From the NCBI GenBank assembly GCA_034620365.1, contig JAQGEQ010000192.1:4025001-4089000 (forward strand): 64,000 nt of DNA. Direction: 5' to 3'. Under the pieces are notes generated by a model. The model did not search any database and was not told the origin of the DNA. It was given only the letters and a program-made list of their open reading frames with translations. The position numbers and the translations under genes were made by a program. Shown here in pieces: positions 1 through 14,900 of this stretch (its first letter is position 1; each line of letters opens with the position of its first letter). Source of the stretch: Pegea sp. RAD2-039 (taxonomy: Eukaryota; Chordata; Thaliacea; Salpida; Salpidae).

Positions 1-2961
1 TTAGAGTTTGGATTCTAGAACTGATATTTAGATATTTGACAGTTGTAATTAAAAAAATTACTTTTTTAAATACTGGTTATGGATAGGAATGCAACCAAAC
101 AAAACATAAAAGGTTAGTAACAATTTATAAAATCTAATTTATTAACTTTCTTAGAATATTCTGTCAAATTAAATAAAAATTTTGTAATTAAACATTAAAT
201 AATTAGTAAGCAAATATTCCCCACAGGCTATTAAAAAAAAACCTCAAAGTACTATATTTTCGGTGACTGGATTTCTAGTGAAATTTGTTTAACAAAGTGG
301 CTCTTGTTATATATATTTTAAATTTTGATATTACTTAAAAGTTTTAAAATGGATAAAGACTAATTTTTCATCAACTAAGCTAGGAAATTTGTTTAACTCA
401 AATTGTTCGACATAAATAAAACATTCTTTCAAATCAATTTTATTGCAGCATATATTTTACAAATAAATCTTAAAATGCATATATTAAAATAACTTTAAAA
501 TATAGACAACATTTTGTTTAGTAATTATCAAGAACGTTATTAAAAAAATTTACAGAGCTAAATTTTAAGTCTTGTGGAAATTTTCTTTTTTATATAAGTA
601 TTTTAAAAATTTAAACTGAAAATTATTTAAAAAAAAAACTTGTTGATTAAGTAAATGGTCACCAACTAGAAATTAAATGAGTATTATTTGTATTTTTCAA
701 AAATTTACAAAGTTTATTAATAAGTTAAAACTTTATATATAGAATAAGTAAACCATTACTCGAGCACAGACGAAGCAAAGGAAATGTATTTATTTTTATA
801 AATTACCAGTTAATACCATCTACAAGTTGGTTACTTAATTACAATCAACTTAAGCTATACAGCATCTATAAAAAAGTTAAGGAATACAGCTTCAGAAATT
901 TATTGTTTGTGAATAGTTTTTCAAGATCTGTAGACTATTAATATTTTTCAAGTTTCAACTTAGGTTTGTTTATCTGAAAGTAATTTAATTTTCATATATA
1001 GGTTATTATTTTGTAAAATCATACTTAAAACTTTTCTGGTTGTAAAAATTATTTATATCAAGGTTAAAATATTTCTGTGGTAAGGTTTGAATATTCTTGA
1101 AGAAAACAAATGAATCCAAGTTAGTTGTAGATTTTTAATAAATACTTTACATTAAATGAATAAAAAAAGTAAACAAAACAGCTTTTGTATTTACATCAAA
1201 ACCGTTTTTAATGATGAATCTAATTCTGTAAACTCGTAAACATTGAATGTGATTAATTGATTTAATCAAGAGCTAGCTACAATAAATCAGTTCTTTTCGT
1301 TTATTTTTAACTTTGAATGAAAATATAAAGTTTTGAAAGAATTACGTAGTTAATTACTGAAACCTTGTTAGATTACCTCAAGTCTTTAATAATTAAAAAC
1401 TTCTTTTTTAATCCTACATGAGGTATTTCTAGTGTAAAAGTCAAATGATCTAATTATTTTGCAACTTAAAATTGATATACATGCAGGCTTCAAAAAAATA
1501 AATTTTCATTTAACTAATAAATTTTTCTTAATTTATTTCAAAGTTATAAAATAATCAAAGTATCAGACTTTAAGCATTTATTTATTAAAAAAATTCAACA
1601 ACAAATTTTCTTTTATATGGAAAATGAAATTTAAATTGTAAAAATATTTTCTAAGTTCTTAAAGTTACTTTATAAAACTGTATTAATGAATTTTGTATTA
1701 AATAAGTTTTAGTAGACAATTTTAGGGAAAGAATTTTTCTCATATGAAGTTTTTTACATATGAAATTATTTTAAAACTGGTTTTCAGTCATAATATTAGC
1801 TACATATAGGTGTTCGTCTTTGGCTGTTAAGATTTAGAGCAGGAGCTTTCGACTGAGAGAAATCATTTATCACAAGAGCTTATTTTCTGCATGTTTGTTT
1901 TTTCAAAACAGCCACAAACAAATAGAAGCAGGTACTTTAGCGATTTGGTTTTGCAAGTAAACTTGTTAGTAGTCGATAACCAAAGTCAGTTGAGTGCTTG
2001 GTGTGGTTAGAAAGAGAAAGGTTAACCGAGGAATAAATTTTCTAAGTTGTGTTTTTAGTTAATTTTTGTTTGTGAATAAAAACTATTTCTTTTCAATTCT
2101 ATTATAAAAAAAACGTTATTTTGTCCACAGTTTATTGAGCTTATAAATCTTAATAATTCTAGTATCAAGAATACAAGTATGCTATTTAATTCTCAAAACT
2201 TTTGTTTTGATAGTACGTGTTACTCATCCAAGAATTTTATAGCATAAGGCTAAGAAAGTAGCAAAGGAAAATTATTGTGCGTAAACTTTGCACATAACAA
2301 ACGAAATTGATATTTGTAGTTAAGAAAGTTTCATACTAATAGTAGTAGAGAAACTTAATGAAACTTAAATATTTAATTTTTTTTGTATATAACATATAAA
2401 GAATAAATCAATTTTTATACAACCCTACCTTTTTTTAAACTTATCTATTTTGAAATTTCTAAAAAATTAAAATTTCACAGTAAATTCTAGCATATTTTTT
2501 TTCTTCTAATCATTCTTATTGGCTAGTGGTTTTTAACCAATGGTACTACTATTGTTACTATATGGTGTTCATGTAAAAAGGCATTATGTCATAAAAGGTT
2601 GATTGTTTTATTCTTTGAAAGCTTGTTTAATTGCAGCTCCATAGTATTGACCCAAGGGAACGTTAAATTTGTTTAATCTGCTGGCATAATTTGATCTAAT
2701 ATCTACTTTTTCACTAACATAACAACAATTATTATAATTATAGTTGAAAAGCCAGATACTTATAGTTAAATCTCATAGATATAAAGATTTTTAAAGTGAA
2801 CAACAAATTATGATTTGAATTAAAAACAGTTTGTAAATTATCTTCAATTTAAAACTGCTAACTAAAATTTTAGAGCACTAAGCAACTTGCAATATTCAAT
2901 ATTAAAAAGTAATCTGCAGAAATTCTTTAAATTTTAAGTCATGACCACTTTTATATAACAG
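1..2961. other. AT-rich non-coding stretch upstream of the PLC gene
   Basis: No reading frame with recognisable protein similarity was found on either strand. The missing 5' exons of the downstream PLC gene, and its promoter, may lie here or left of the window. A slightly less AT-rich patch at about 1800-2030 could be a 5' untranslated exon or promoter, but nothing in it proves this. Confidence 0.5.
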
Positions 2962-5900
2962 AAAATTGTTGTACCAAAACATTGATTGAAGGATGCGAAC
3001 TTAATAAGCTTGATGTAAGTCATCAGAAATTACATCAATCACCAACTAATCAACCCATATACGTTTTGGCTGATCTGGAAATGCAAGAAATTAGGTTTCA
3101 AAACAAAAAAGAGGAATTAGTCTCTAGTGAGAGCAATAAGATATTTTGTCTATAAATAACAACAATATGTCCATTGACAAAAAGTAAACTTTTTGTTTTT
3201 TGACAGTTAGATTTTCAGCACTGAATTCAGTTTATATTGACGACAATTTTTGTGAAAAAGGTTGGAAAGATTGCTGCATCAGACTAGCATACGGAATTCC
3301 AGTAAGTTAATATTCTATATATAGATGTAGCCATAAGACTTAAGTATTGCTTTTAATAGTATAATTAAAACTAAAACGTTTTTATATCATCATTTAATAA
3401 ATATAAAAATAAAATGCTAAAACAGCTGAGAATAATTTATGGGGAAGTAATGACTAAACAAACGAGCTGTTATTTAATTTAATAGTGAAATATCCCAGGT
3501 CTTAATTCCTGAGTTATCATAAAGCCTCCAAGAAAAAATATAATCTAATTTGCAAGCCATAATTTACAGCTAATAACAATTTAAAACTAAAAAGCTGGCA
3601 AAAGTGTTGTCTAATCTATAAATTTAAATAAATTAAAAAAATTGTTGTCAAAATAATTGAAACTGTGTCAAAGGTTTTTTATTAATAAGCTTCAGTTTTT
3701 AACAGCAAGCGTCTCCACTGACATGTGATTACTAAACTATTCCTATGTTTTTAATTTTCAATAAATATTGCATGTTAAGTTTGGTTTTGATGTAAGAAGC
3801 TCAAAACAAGTTCAATTAAAAGCTTTAAAAACAACAAAACGTCAATGCAACCGACAACAAAGTAGTTTTTTCTCAGTCAAAGCAACTTGTACTTCAAGCA
3901 AAGACACCAGCTACAGCCAAAATGTTTTGTGAGGGGTTAAGACTACTCATTGCTTGCTCTCAAGAAATGTCTAGAAAACACGGAAATGGTTCTTCATCAA
4001 ATTCTACAAAGACATCTTTACAAACTGAAGACGAGTAGGTTTTCTATTGCAATAAATTTAAATTGCTTCAGGCTATACATTGAAAAGTAAAAGAATTGAG
4101 TGAATGTTGTTAATAAGGCGGATACGTCTGTTGTTTGATCGTGCTGATAAAAATAATGATGGGAAATTAGATTTGGATGAAATACTTCAATTACTTCGTA
4201 AGCTCAATGTTCGCTCCTCAAAAACTAAGATCAAAATCACATTAAAAGTAAGAATTATATTTATAAATCAGAAGAAAAAAGATATTTTAAAACTAGATAA
4301 CATTTTGAAATTTCGTATTCAATTTTTATTATTACTATTATAAAAGTTTATCATTTAAGTATTGATTCAAAATAAAAGCTAGAGGATACAACTTTCATTA
4401 CGTTTTTGTTCTATCATTCCCTTAGTAGCTAGAAACATAAAAATTTTAGCAACCACCTCAATTAATTATTTATAGCTTGGCTTTTAGAAAACCCAATGAA
4501 TCCATCTCTTACCGTCGTAAAATAATTTGACTAAAAACTATTTGGCTAAATAATTGCAAATTAGTTATGAGAATAGCAATTTTATAAGTTTTTAGTTATC
4601 AATAAAATTGCAAACGAACTTACAGTTTTATTTATATTGTTAAATTTAAGCATATATTTTGACAAGTTTAAGATATGTCATTTGATAACTTCATACTTTT
4701 TTATTGATCAATGAACTTTCAACTCAGGAATCATGATAGATGTAAACAAAGATAACCTTACATTTAGGTCTTAAAGACATTTAAGAAACAAAAATCAATA
4801 ACTTAATGATTCTGTCTGTAGAGTTTTCATTAGGTTTCATAAAAAATTAAACTGTTGCTTCTAGTTTTTTTTATATAATAAAACCTTATTTATACAAAAA
4901 AAGGATTCGACAGATTCTTTCAATTAGATTTATCAATTATTTTAACTACAAATTGAAGTATTATGTTGCCAATTTTCTTTCTAGATCATTGGTGCTAATT
5001 ATAAGCTGTTTGATTTATTGAAACCAACTGATATTAGTTTTCAAATAAAGATTTTTCAAAGTCCGATCAAATTTTTTTTTTCTATCCATAGGAAATTGCA
5101 AGCCAGTTGGGTTGTACGAACAGTTCTTTAGATTTCAACGGCTTCATGTCTTTTTATCGAAAATTTTCAATCAGACCTGAGTTAGCTAAAATTCTAGAAG
5201 AGATTACGTTTGGAGATGAAACTATCACATCAGAAAAATTTCAATTTTTCTTGAAGAATTGTCAACAAAACGTAAAATAATCTGACTGAGATCGGACTGG
5301 TTATAGTTCAAAAAATAACTTTAATAAATTCTAGACATTGTGATTCAGCTTTATTTATTTGTAGAAAAGCATAACATCTTCAGAATGCTTGAAGCTAATT
5401 AATCAATATGAAACCAACAAAAACTTAAAGGATGAAAACAAACTTGGACTTAAAGGTAGTTAACCAACTTTTATCCACACTACTTGTAATTACTTTATCG
5501 TGTTGTGCTCAGGGTTTAAGGCATTTCTTTGTAGTAACAACTGTGACATAATTAACACTGATGATATGAAGACAACTGTAGCTAGTATGACACAACCTCT
5601 GTCACATTACTTTATAAATTCATCGCATAATACTTACCTTGTTGGTCATCAATTTACTGGGAACAGTTCAACTGAAGCATATGCCAACGCTTTAAAAGCT
5701 GGATGTCGTTGCGTTGAACGTTAGTTGTTACTTAGAATGCTTTATTTGATTGTTGTGTTTTAAATTTTAAAATATTTTTTTAGCTTTTGAAACAAAACAC
5801 TATGTTAGAAAGCAAAGTTGTGTTATGTTTAAAAATAAGTTTTTTAGTTACTAAGTGAATACCTATTTCAATCAATAACTTTATGATTAAAAGTATGTAA

Positions 5901-8900
5901 CAAAATACCAATTAGTTTTAGATAGTTTAAAAGAGTAAAGATATTCAAAGATTTTTAATCATTTTCCAATTATTATGAAAATCTTCATCAACAGTCTTAT
6001 AGTTTATAGAGTTCATTACACAAAAAAATACTGAAGATCAAATAAAACAAAATTGTTAGTTATTTAGATATCACTTATACGCATCAATGACCCAAAATTT
6101 GGAAATTTAAAATTTATATTTAAATATTATATTTAAGAACTTTTAAAAAGATATTTGTATGGTATGAAAAGTAGATAAAATAGTATTCAAAAAGTTGATC
6201 TAAGCTTTGAAGTGTTTTGTTTGAAATTTGTTCTATAAAAGTATAAAATATTTAAACGGAACATAATATGTAGTAGATTGTTGGGATGGTTGTAATGGAG
6301 ATCCTATTATTCATCATGGATACACTTTAACTTCGAAAATTCTATTTCGTCATGTCATCGAGACTATCGATAAAAATGCATTTATAAACAATCCGTGAGT
6401 TTTTTTCAAGTTTTTGATGGAATAAACAGTTTTTTTTGTTTTTATTTGTATTTTCCTAATACTTTAGGATATATAGATAATATTTTGACCACATAACATT
6501 CATTAGATCGGATATTCCATAATAATTACTTCATATGTGTAATAATAAATATTTAATTACTATATGAAATCAGTAGTGAGATATTTTTCAAATGTTTAAC
6601 AGCTTTACTCTGTGGTTTATCCGTCACATGATAATAAGCTTATAGTTGTATAATACAGAAGAGTTTAGTTTTCTCAACAAATTTAACAAATAAATCAGTT
6701 CTTTGAAATAGTAAAATAATTAAATAAGATATTATCAAAATTAATGACTTATGGTCTTTTCGATTTTCCAATGAAAAAATTTAATTATGTAATTATTTAA
6801 CTATATATATAACTGTAGTTATATGACTTTGTAATTTTATAAGCTTTCTTTATTAAAGCTTTAACTCAGAATTTAAAAAAAAATACTATTTTCAATTTTA
6901 TCAATATTTGAAATCAATATATAACGTTAATTTATATAATCACCGACAAGCTCGCTAATTAATTAAGTAAAAATTGAAATTAGGTCTGAATAAGCTTGTC
7001 TTCATTGTTTAAAATTGATAACACTGTTATATCATTATCGTATTTAGAGAAGTATTTAGTATATAAATTTATTAATTATATTATTTCTTAACAATTTAAA
7101 GCTTAAATAACCTGATTATTGATTTCTTTTCCAAAATTGAATTATTTGTCAAAGTCTTGTTCATTAAGTTAGTCAAGCAAGATAACTGCTTAAGATACTA
7201 TGTATGTAAAAAACATCGTCATTAATTATTTATCATGAGCTTGCTAGTGCTAACAGATATTGGCTTCTAGCCTGAAACGACCTCAACCTAAAAATGGTTC
7301 TTAAGTATTTTAACTAAACACTAATTTAACATTACTAAAAAATAGTTTTATCACTAGCAAGTCATTAACAGCATGAGTTTAAAATTGGAAATTTATTAAA
7401 ATTGTCCCTGAAGCATAAACTTTCTTTGCTTACTTATAAGCATTAAATTTGGTAAAAGGTTTGTTTAGATAAATTCTAATTTTGTATGCAACATTTAAGG
7501 AAATGGTCAAAATATTTTTACTTTTCATTCGATATTTCTCTTTTCAAAGCAATTTGATTTGAGAGCCAGAGAAGAAATGTTTGTTTGGTTTTTCAAACTT
7601 TAATTATTACATAATCGCTTCAAGCTAAACCACTTTTTTCAGATTACTACTACATCTTAATTTTTCTATTTCATCAACTAAATTATAAGTTTCTTTGTAG
7701 AATCGACTCTCAGCATAAAGTTATAAAACAAAGTTTAAAGACGATAGTTAACTAAAAAGCTCATTTACGTTTTCTATTACTTTTATGTTGAACATAAAAT
7801 ACTTTGAAATTTGCGTGAAACAGATATCCAGTTATATTGTCGATTGAGAACCACTGTAGCATAGTACAACAACAGAAGATGGCGGGAATTATGAAAAGCA
7901 TTTTTGGGGAGAAACTAAACGTAGATGAGTCACCACGAAGTGAATTACCTTCCCCAGAAGAGTTGAAATATAAAATATTAATCAAAGTAAGACGTTTGTC
8001 ATACTGACTTCAGTTTTTAAGTTTAAAAAGATAAAAATTATAAATTCTTGTATCAGTGTCAAAAGCTTTCGGATAACTTGGATTGCTGTGAGGTCGAAGA
8101 GTCAAGTGACGATGAAAGTTATCGCGGAGACTTTTCTTCCCAGGTGACGCTAATATTTTCACGCTCTTATACGTTTTTACAAACCTTACAATTTTAGAGA
8201 CATTATTCTACTGATTTCACAACAACTTCAATAAAAAGGAAGAACCAGCCCTTTATAGTAAGACTTAAAAATTGTATTTAATGATATTTCTAATCGTGTT
8301 GAAAGGTTAAAAAGGATAATTTGCACTTTAGAAGCTGTTCAATTTTAATTAAAAATGTTTTTTAACAGAAGTTTATCAATCGAAAGTTATCTTATAGGCA
8401 CAATTCATCAACTTCTACTTCAACTACAATTGAGAAATGTGAGCAATGATTATTGAGCAATCTAAGATTAATTTTTCAAATATAGCTTATATAAATTTTT
8501 AGAAATTTTGATAGAAATTTTTATAAAATAAGTAGATTTTATAAAAAAAATGTGATTAATAAAACTTTCATCATATCAGATTAGTAGCGTTATTAGCTAA
8601 AGTCAAGATTGCAAAATTGTGTAGTTGGTTGTCCTTGTAATAATCAAATAAACATGTTTGGTTATTAAAAGTTTTCTCATATAATTATAGAGCTGGACAA
8701 ATTAAGTTAGTATTTATTGGGCTACAGTTTAGTGTTTTGGCTCAAAAACTTATAAAATAATAGAAAATTAAATGTGTATTTTGCAGTTAAACATAAAAAT
8801 GAGGAAAATGGGAATGAAATATTTTCAGATAAACGTCATCAGTGTAGAGTTTTGTCGCGACATTTATCTGATCTTGTTATTTATACTCGTTCAAGAAGAT

Positions 8901-11900
8901 TTCCAGGATTTCATGCAATTGACAAAAGTACGAGTTGTCTGCTATTCAAATAATTTAGTTACACGGTTTATGTTTGACTAAATATCATTTCTTAGGTGGT
9001 TTTGATGTTTGGTCCTTTAGTGAATCAAGAGCTCAAAATTTGATTGAATCTCGGCCTCTTGATGTAATAAGGGCTAATAGAAAGCGTTTTATGAGAGTTT
9101 ATCCGGGAAGTTTAAGAGTTAGTTCAAGCAATTTCAACCCTGTGTACTTTTGGAATGCTGGCTGCCAAATGGGTAAGTTTATTTAAGTTGTAAAGATTTT
9201 TCTCCATAGTGTGTTAAATGCTTGCAAATTTCATGAGGCAGTATTGAGTTTATTTTCATTAAACACAATTTAGTAGTTGATATCAATTGTAATCGAGTTA
9301 GATAAAAAATTGAGCCAAAAAATACTTTCAGCTCAAGATATAAACTTGAGGAGAAATTGTATTTTATCACACATGAAATTAAACATCAAAATTTTCTTTT
9401 TTTAAATTTATCTAAAAGTGAATAATTCTTCATCAAAATTAAATCTTTAAATAAACTTAATATAAAATTGTAAAAGAACTTTGAGTTTCGATGAGCTTGT
9501 GTAGTTCTCTTGCATTTTCTCAACTCGTAAAATGATCATTTTAAAAAACAACAATTTTTTATGAAAAGGTTACAAATTATTCAAGATTTATTATTACTGT
9601 AAGATGTAAACATAGAACTTATTTAGATATCGCACTGATACATCAGTTCTATTGAATAGGTATGGTATTTAATTATTATATAATATACAATATTATAAAA
9701 AAAACAGTGCAAGAGTTAATTAATGAAGAGTAAATTCTCTTCATACAAGCTATAGATTTGATTAACAAAAACATCAGAACAGCGAAAAATACACAGCTTT
9801 CGGAAAGGATGTATAAAATAACTTCTACCAAATGCTAGCGATTTATTGAAACTTCCTTTAATAAATTATTAAATAGATTCAGCGCTTAAACATGTAGCTA
9901 GTATCTGCTGAGCAAAAAGATGATTTTTATTTACATGATTTTTTTGTCGGTCTAAAACATTATAGTAAGGGTCATATAGATTTGATGGTGTTTCAGTTGA
10001 TAAACTATCATATGCATCAAATAAAATGGGAAACCCCCTTCGTGATCGGTTTACAGTGATCAAAGGAAGTTGTATATAATCATTATTATTTTCTACTGGA
10101 TTTGATAAAGGAGTTGGTATTTTACTAACGAATGAATTACTTGAACTAGTTATGTTAGTTTGTTCCGTACTTTCTTCAAAGTGTTTGATGGGTTCATTCT
10201 CCCATTCTTCATCAGCCATTGTGTAAAGTTCCTTTTGATTATTTTCAAAAAACTTCATCCGTGAGAATTTATGAGATTGGTTCAGTTTTACTGAAGTATT
10301 ATCATGTACAGCATCATATGAAGCAAATTCTGCTTTTTTTTCAGCCGAATTTATAACTTCACTTATATTGTTTATAGATTGAATCCCGTCAGTTTTGTAT
10401 AAACGGTTTTCTTTTGTCAATGAAAACTCTAGAAACACAAAAATAAACTATTTTGTAAAGATAAGATAAATCTTGCTCTTACTATTTGATTCTAGAGTTG
10501 TTTGTGTCATTGAATCTTGTGAAGCTCTCTGTGTCTTTTTGGTTTTACATACGCTACTTTTCTTTCTAGGAAAGAGTTATAAACTGAAAATTAGGATACT
10601 CAGTATATGTGAAGATAAACGTTAAGCAAGAACGCTGTACCAGAAAAAAGAGTAAATAAAGTACTAAGACTGAAAAATTTCAAATAAAACCAGTAGTTTG
10701 AGTAATATCTATTAGATTGTATAAACCGAATGAAGAATATATCATCAAATATATTTATTTAGCTACTTTATTTAATTGTTTTCGTATTAGATAGAATTAT
10801 TATTTTACCTTCACAAGTAACTTAAAACGTATTTTTAGGACTTTTTTAGGACAGAATGACACCATTTTCAGCCACTTTATTTTAAATAAAAAATTATCTC
10901 TAAAATCTAAGATAACTTTCAAAATAAAGTGTTAGTGTCTTACTACTTTTATAAAATAAAACAAATCTGCGATGCTAATCTACTACTAAACTTTTTCAAA
11001 TAAATTTAAAACTAAACAACTTACGATGTTGCATTGATAAAGTTTTTAGATAAGCTCACTAAACAAAATTTGGCCTAATTTCTATATTTATTTATTTATT
11101 TATTCAATTTCAGCTTTACGTAAATTCTTGCTCTGTGTTCTTAACTTATCAAACTAGTGTTCAGTAAACCTAAAACTTTTCTCTCCATGCAGATAAAACT
11201 TTTTTGGTTGCACTGTAATCTTATAAGACTTTACGAAATACTTAAATTTAATCAAGTCTAATATACATTTTATATAACTATAATTTAGCGCTTTAGTAGT
11301 AATATAATAAAAATCATTATACAAGCTTTTATAAAAAAAGCAGTCATTCACAGAATTTATAATGTAAAAGTCCTTTGACATTTAAGCTTACATATAAAAG
11401 TTTTTTATCAGAAAAAGATTTTATATTAGAAAATATAACACAAACTTACCTACAATTTATGATGATGATAACTAGCAATAAAAGGCTTGTTATTGAAGAT
11501 ATGCAACAAATAAAAGCTAATAATTTGATTGTATCTTTAGCTAACGATTGGGTTTGCATCATATCACATGCTTGTAGTTTTACAGATAGACAGCATAAGG
11601 AATTGAATTCAATTTGACTGTAACTGCCTTTTATTGTAGGTTTGTTTTTCAAAGCTGAATTTTTAAACAAAAATCATATTACAGTTTTATTAGCTTAATA
11701 TTTAGTAAAATAATTCAAAAAATTACTTGTAATATCACTGCTATGGTTATACATCGTACAAGTCAACTGTCCATCTAATGATGCAGCAAAGTATATTTGG
11801 CTTTCTGGATACTTAACACAAGCAGACTGGCACTTTCTAGATAAAATAAAACATTGACTCACCCCATCTAAATGGGTCCCAAATGTGATTATTGATTCAC

Positions 11901-14900
11901 TGTCCAATAATCTTTGAGCACTTGATAATGAAATTATGACAAAAAAGCAATTTTTCAGAAGAAACATTTCAAATAACTTTGATTTTGTTTTTACGTATTG
12001 ATTAGCTTTTTCTATAAACAGATTCTTTTAAAAGAATCGAGTACTATTGAAATAGTCTCAAATATCATTTTCAACAAAAAAAAAATAATTTTGAACCTTT
12101 AATTTCTTAATTAGTTATTAGTCACTTTCAGATTGATTTCCAAAAGTTAGATCTAAACAACTTAAGCTTAATTAATCAAAAAGAAGCAAACATAAACTTT
12201 AATTGCACAAGCCTAAATTTGATTATTTTTCACAATGCTATTTTAGTTTTATCAAAATATACAACGAAAAGGTTTATAAATGTTTTTTTGGCAAAAAGAC
12301 AAAACGTGTTGAAGAGCGTAAGAAAAAAATTACTTTTAATGACATATCATTCAGTATTATCACGATAGTAGTACTAACATAACGTTAAGTTTTTAAAAAA
12401 CGTTATACAAACATTCATTGCTAAGTAAAACTAATAGTGGAAAAATATCATGAATTTTACCATTGTTAATATTTTCATGGAAATTTATTGTTAATTTGAC
12501 CTTTATGACATAATTCATATATTAAAATGTTAAGATTATTTGATTATATGCTTTTGGTGAAGAATCATTATAATCGTTTAAATAATGTAATATGATAAAA
12601 TAATCTATTTATGAAGTTTTAAACTATTTTTTGTCATTTAACATTCTTAAGTTATTAAATAAAATAATATACGATAGCATACTTGAAATTTAAAGTTAGA
12701 AGAACTTTAAATCGTATAACATTCAAAACAGTTTCATAAACGTAAATAATTATAAAAATTTATTTCTACTTAAAAATTAACATTTTAATAGTATATAGCA
12801 ATCATAAATATAAATTGCTCTAATTATTTCCAATTTGACTCTAAAACATTAATTGTGAAGTATTTTAGGAAGTTAAGTTGGTAGTAAAAATAATTTAACT
12901 TGCCATTAACTATCATTGTAAGGTAGAAAGTTTAATTAATTTAGAAATGTAATAAAATTTCATCTTTAAATCTAAAATTAATTTCTTTTGATCAACGATT
13001 TATGTTGCTTTTCTAATTCAATAAGTTGAAGTAAGGTGTCATTTAATGTTCAAAAATTTTAAAAGTTAGGTCGTTTATAAAAAATTTTATTTGTAAAACT
13101 TTTTAGGTGAGCCTATTGACATTTATTTGTTTTGTTTATTATTTTTAAGCATACAAAAGGCCATCTGATTCGATAAAGCATTACTTTGTTGTATTTTGAG
13201 CTTCGTTTGAATAGATTAAGATTACAAACTGATAAAATTAGCTTTTTCTTAAGCTATGTGCCAACGCGCCAGTATTACTGCAGCGTTCGGTCACTGAAAG
13301 TTTTTGTGTGCGCTAGATGGTGTGAATTGTTACCAAGTTATGATTTTCAAAAACCAAATAAAGTTAAAATAGTTTCTCTGGTAGAACAAACTTTATCAAC
13401 TCATTTTGAAAACGAATTTATATTTAAATATAAAATATTTTAGAAAAATAAATAAATATTTTAAATACAAATTTGTATTTACAAAAGATAAGCAAAATCT
13501 AAATAGATTTAAAATCGATTAAACAACTTTTTAGAACTAATTTTACTTTTTAAATATAGACCAAATAATCAAATTTCTTTTAAAAGCTATCAATCATTTG
13601 TAGTTAAAAAGTTATTATTAGTGTTATATTATATATTTTAAACTTTGATATTTAAGCTTTTGGTCATATTTGTTGAACGCGATGCTATAATCAATCTAAA
13701 AACAACATGTTTATCAAACACTCCCTTCTACGTGCTACACTTCATGAATATCTGAAAATGATCGAAGTAAAAGTCAAATACATGCTGCTATGAAACAAAA
13801 TGTTAAGCGATTAATCATCAAAAGTCATGCGACTAAATTTAGAAAAGTTTGATAATATTTTGAAGTAATTCACAAGCTTGTTAAAATGATTTAAATAATC
13901 TAAAGCAATTTTATAGCTTTAACGGCTTTAGCAGCTAAAAAAATTGATTTGTTATAATAGCCGAGCTGATTTAATATCTCCATTGAGTTAAAAAATTAAA
14001 CTAAAGATAAAATTATTTAGTCTAACACCGTGGCTTACAAAACTGACCAATAAACCTTACCATAGTTCATAAAACTTGTACTTTAACATCAGCCTTACAA
14101 ACCACCATTTGGTACCAAAGAACTTGTCGGCTTCTGGATGATATGCTCTTCGAAAATTATTTAGCTTAGTTAAATATTTCATTAAATAATTGTAGAAAGA
14201 ATACTCTTATAACGTTAAAGTGTTTTACCAGTAATACAAAATATTTCTAAACGAAATTAAATGTTCTTTAAATAAAATGAGTTGACTAAAATTTACAGAT
14301 TATTTATCCACATTACAAATAGAGTTATTTTGGTAATGAATTCTTTAAGCCAAACTTACGTTATCTATTTAAAGTTAGTTTGTGATGACTGAAGTAAAAT
14401 TGAGGTCTCAGTTTAAAGTCAAATTTAAACCATTTTACTGTTTGACTATTTATATTACAAAGTGATTAATCTTAATTATTAATCAGCAATTACTTTTCCA
14501 AATATATTTCAAAGAATAAATAAATGAATTATTTCTAAAAGTTTTTTTAATTTGATCGAAAATATTATTCTGAATTCATATATTTCGAGCATTTGATATT
14601 AAAAACATTAACAATATTCATTGTTTTATAAATATAAAGTTAGCTTTTTTGTATCTTTAAAACGTCTTAAAACTTTGCATTGTAAACAAACTTGCTAAGC
14701 TTCAATTACATGATGACAGACTTAAAGCATAGAACTGTTGATAATTTCAGACAAACCCATACCACAATAAAGTTTGAACTATTTATTAAACGTATCGAAA
14801 TGTACAATTATCATAATTGACACAAAAATTAGATAAAGGGTTTTACAAAAATGAGAATTTAGAATATGACTAAAATAAAATTTACTTGTTTCTTAATGAT

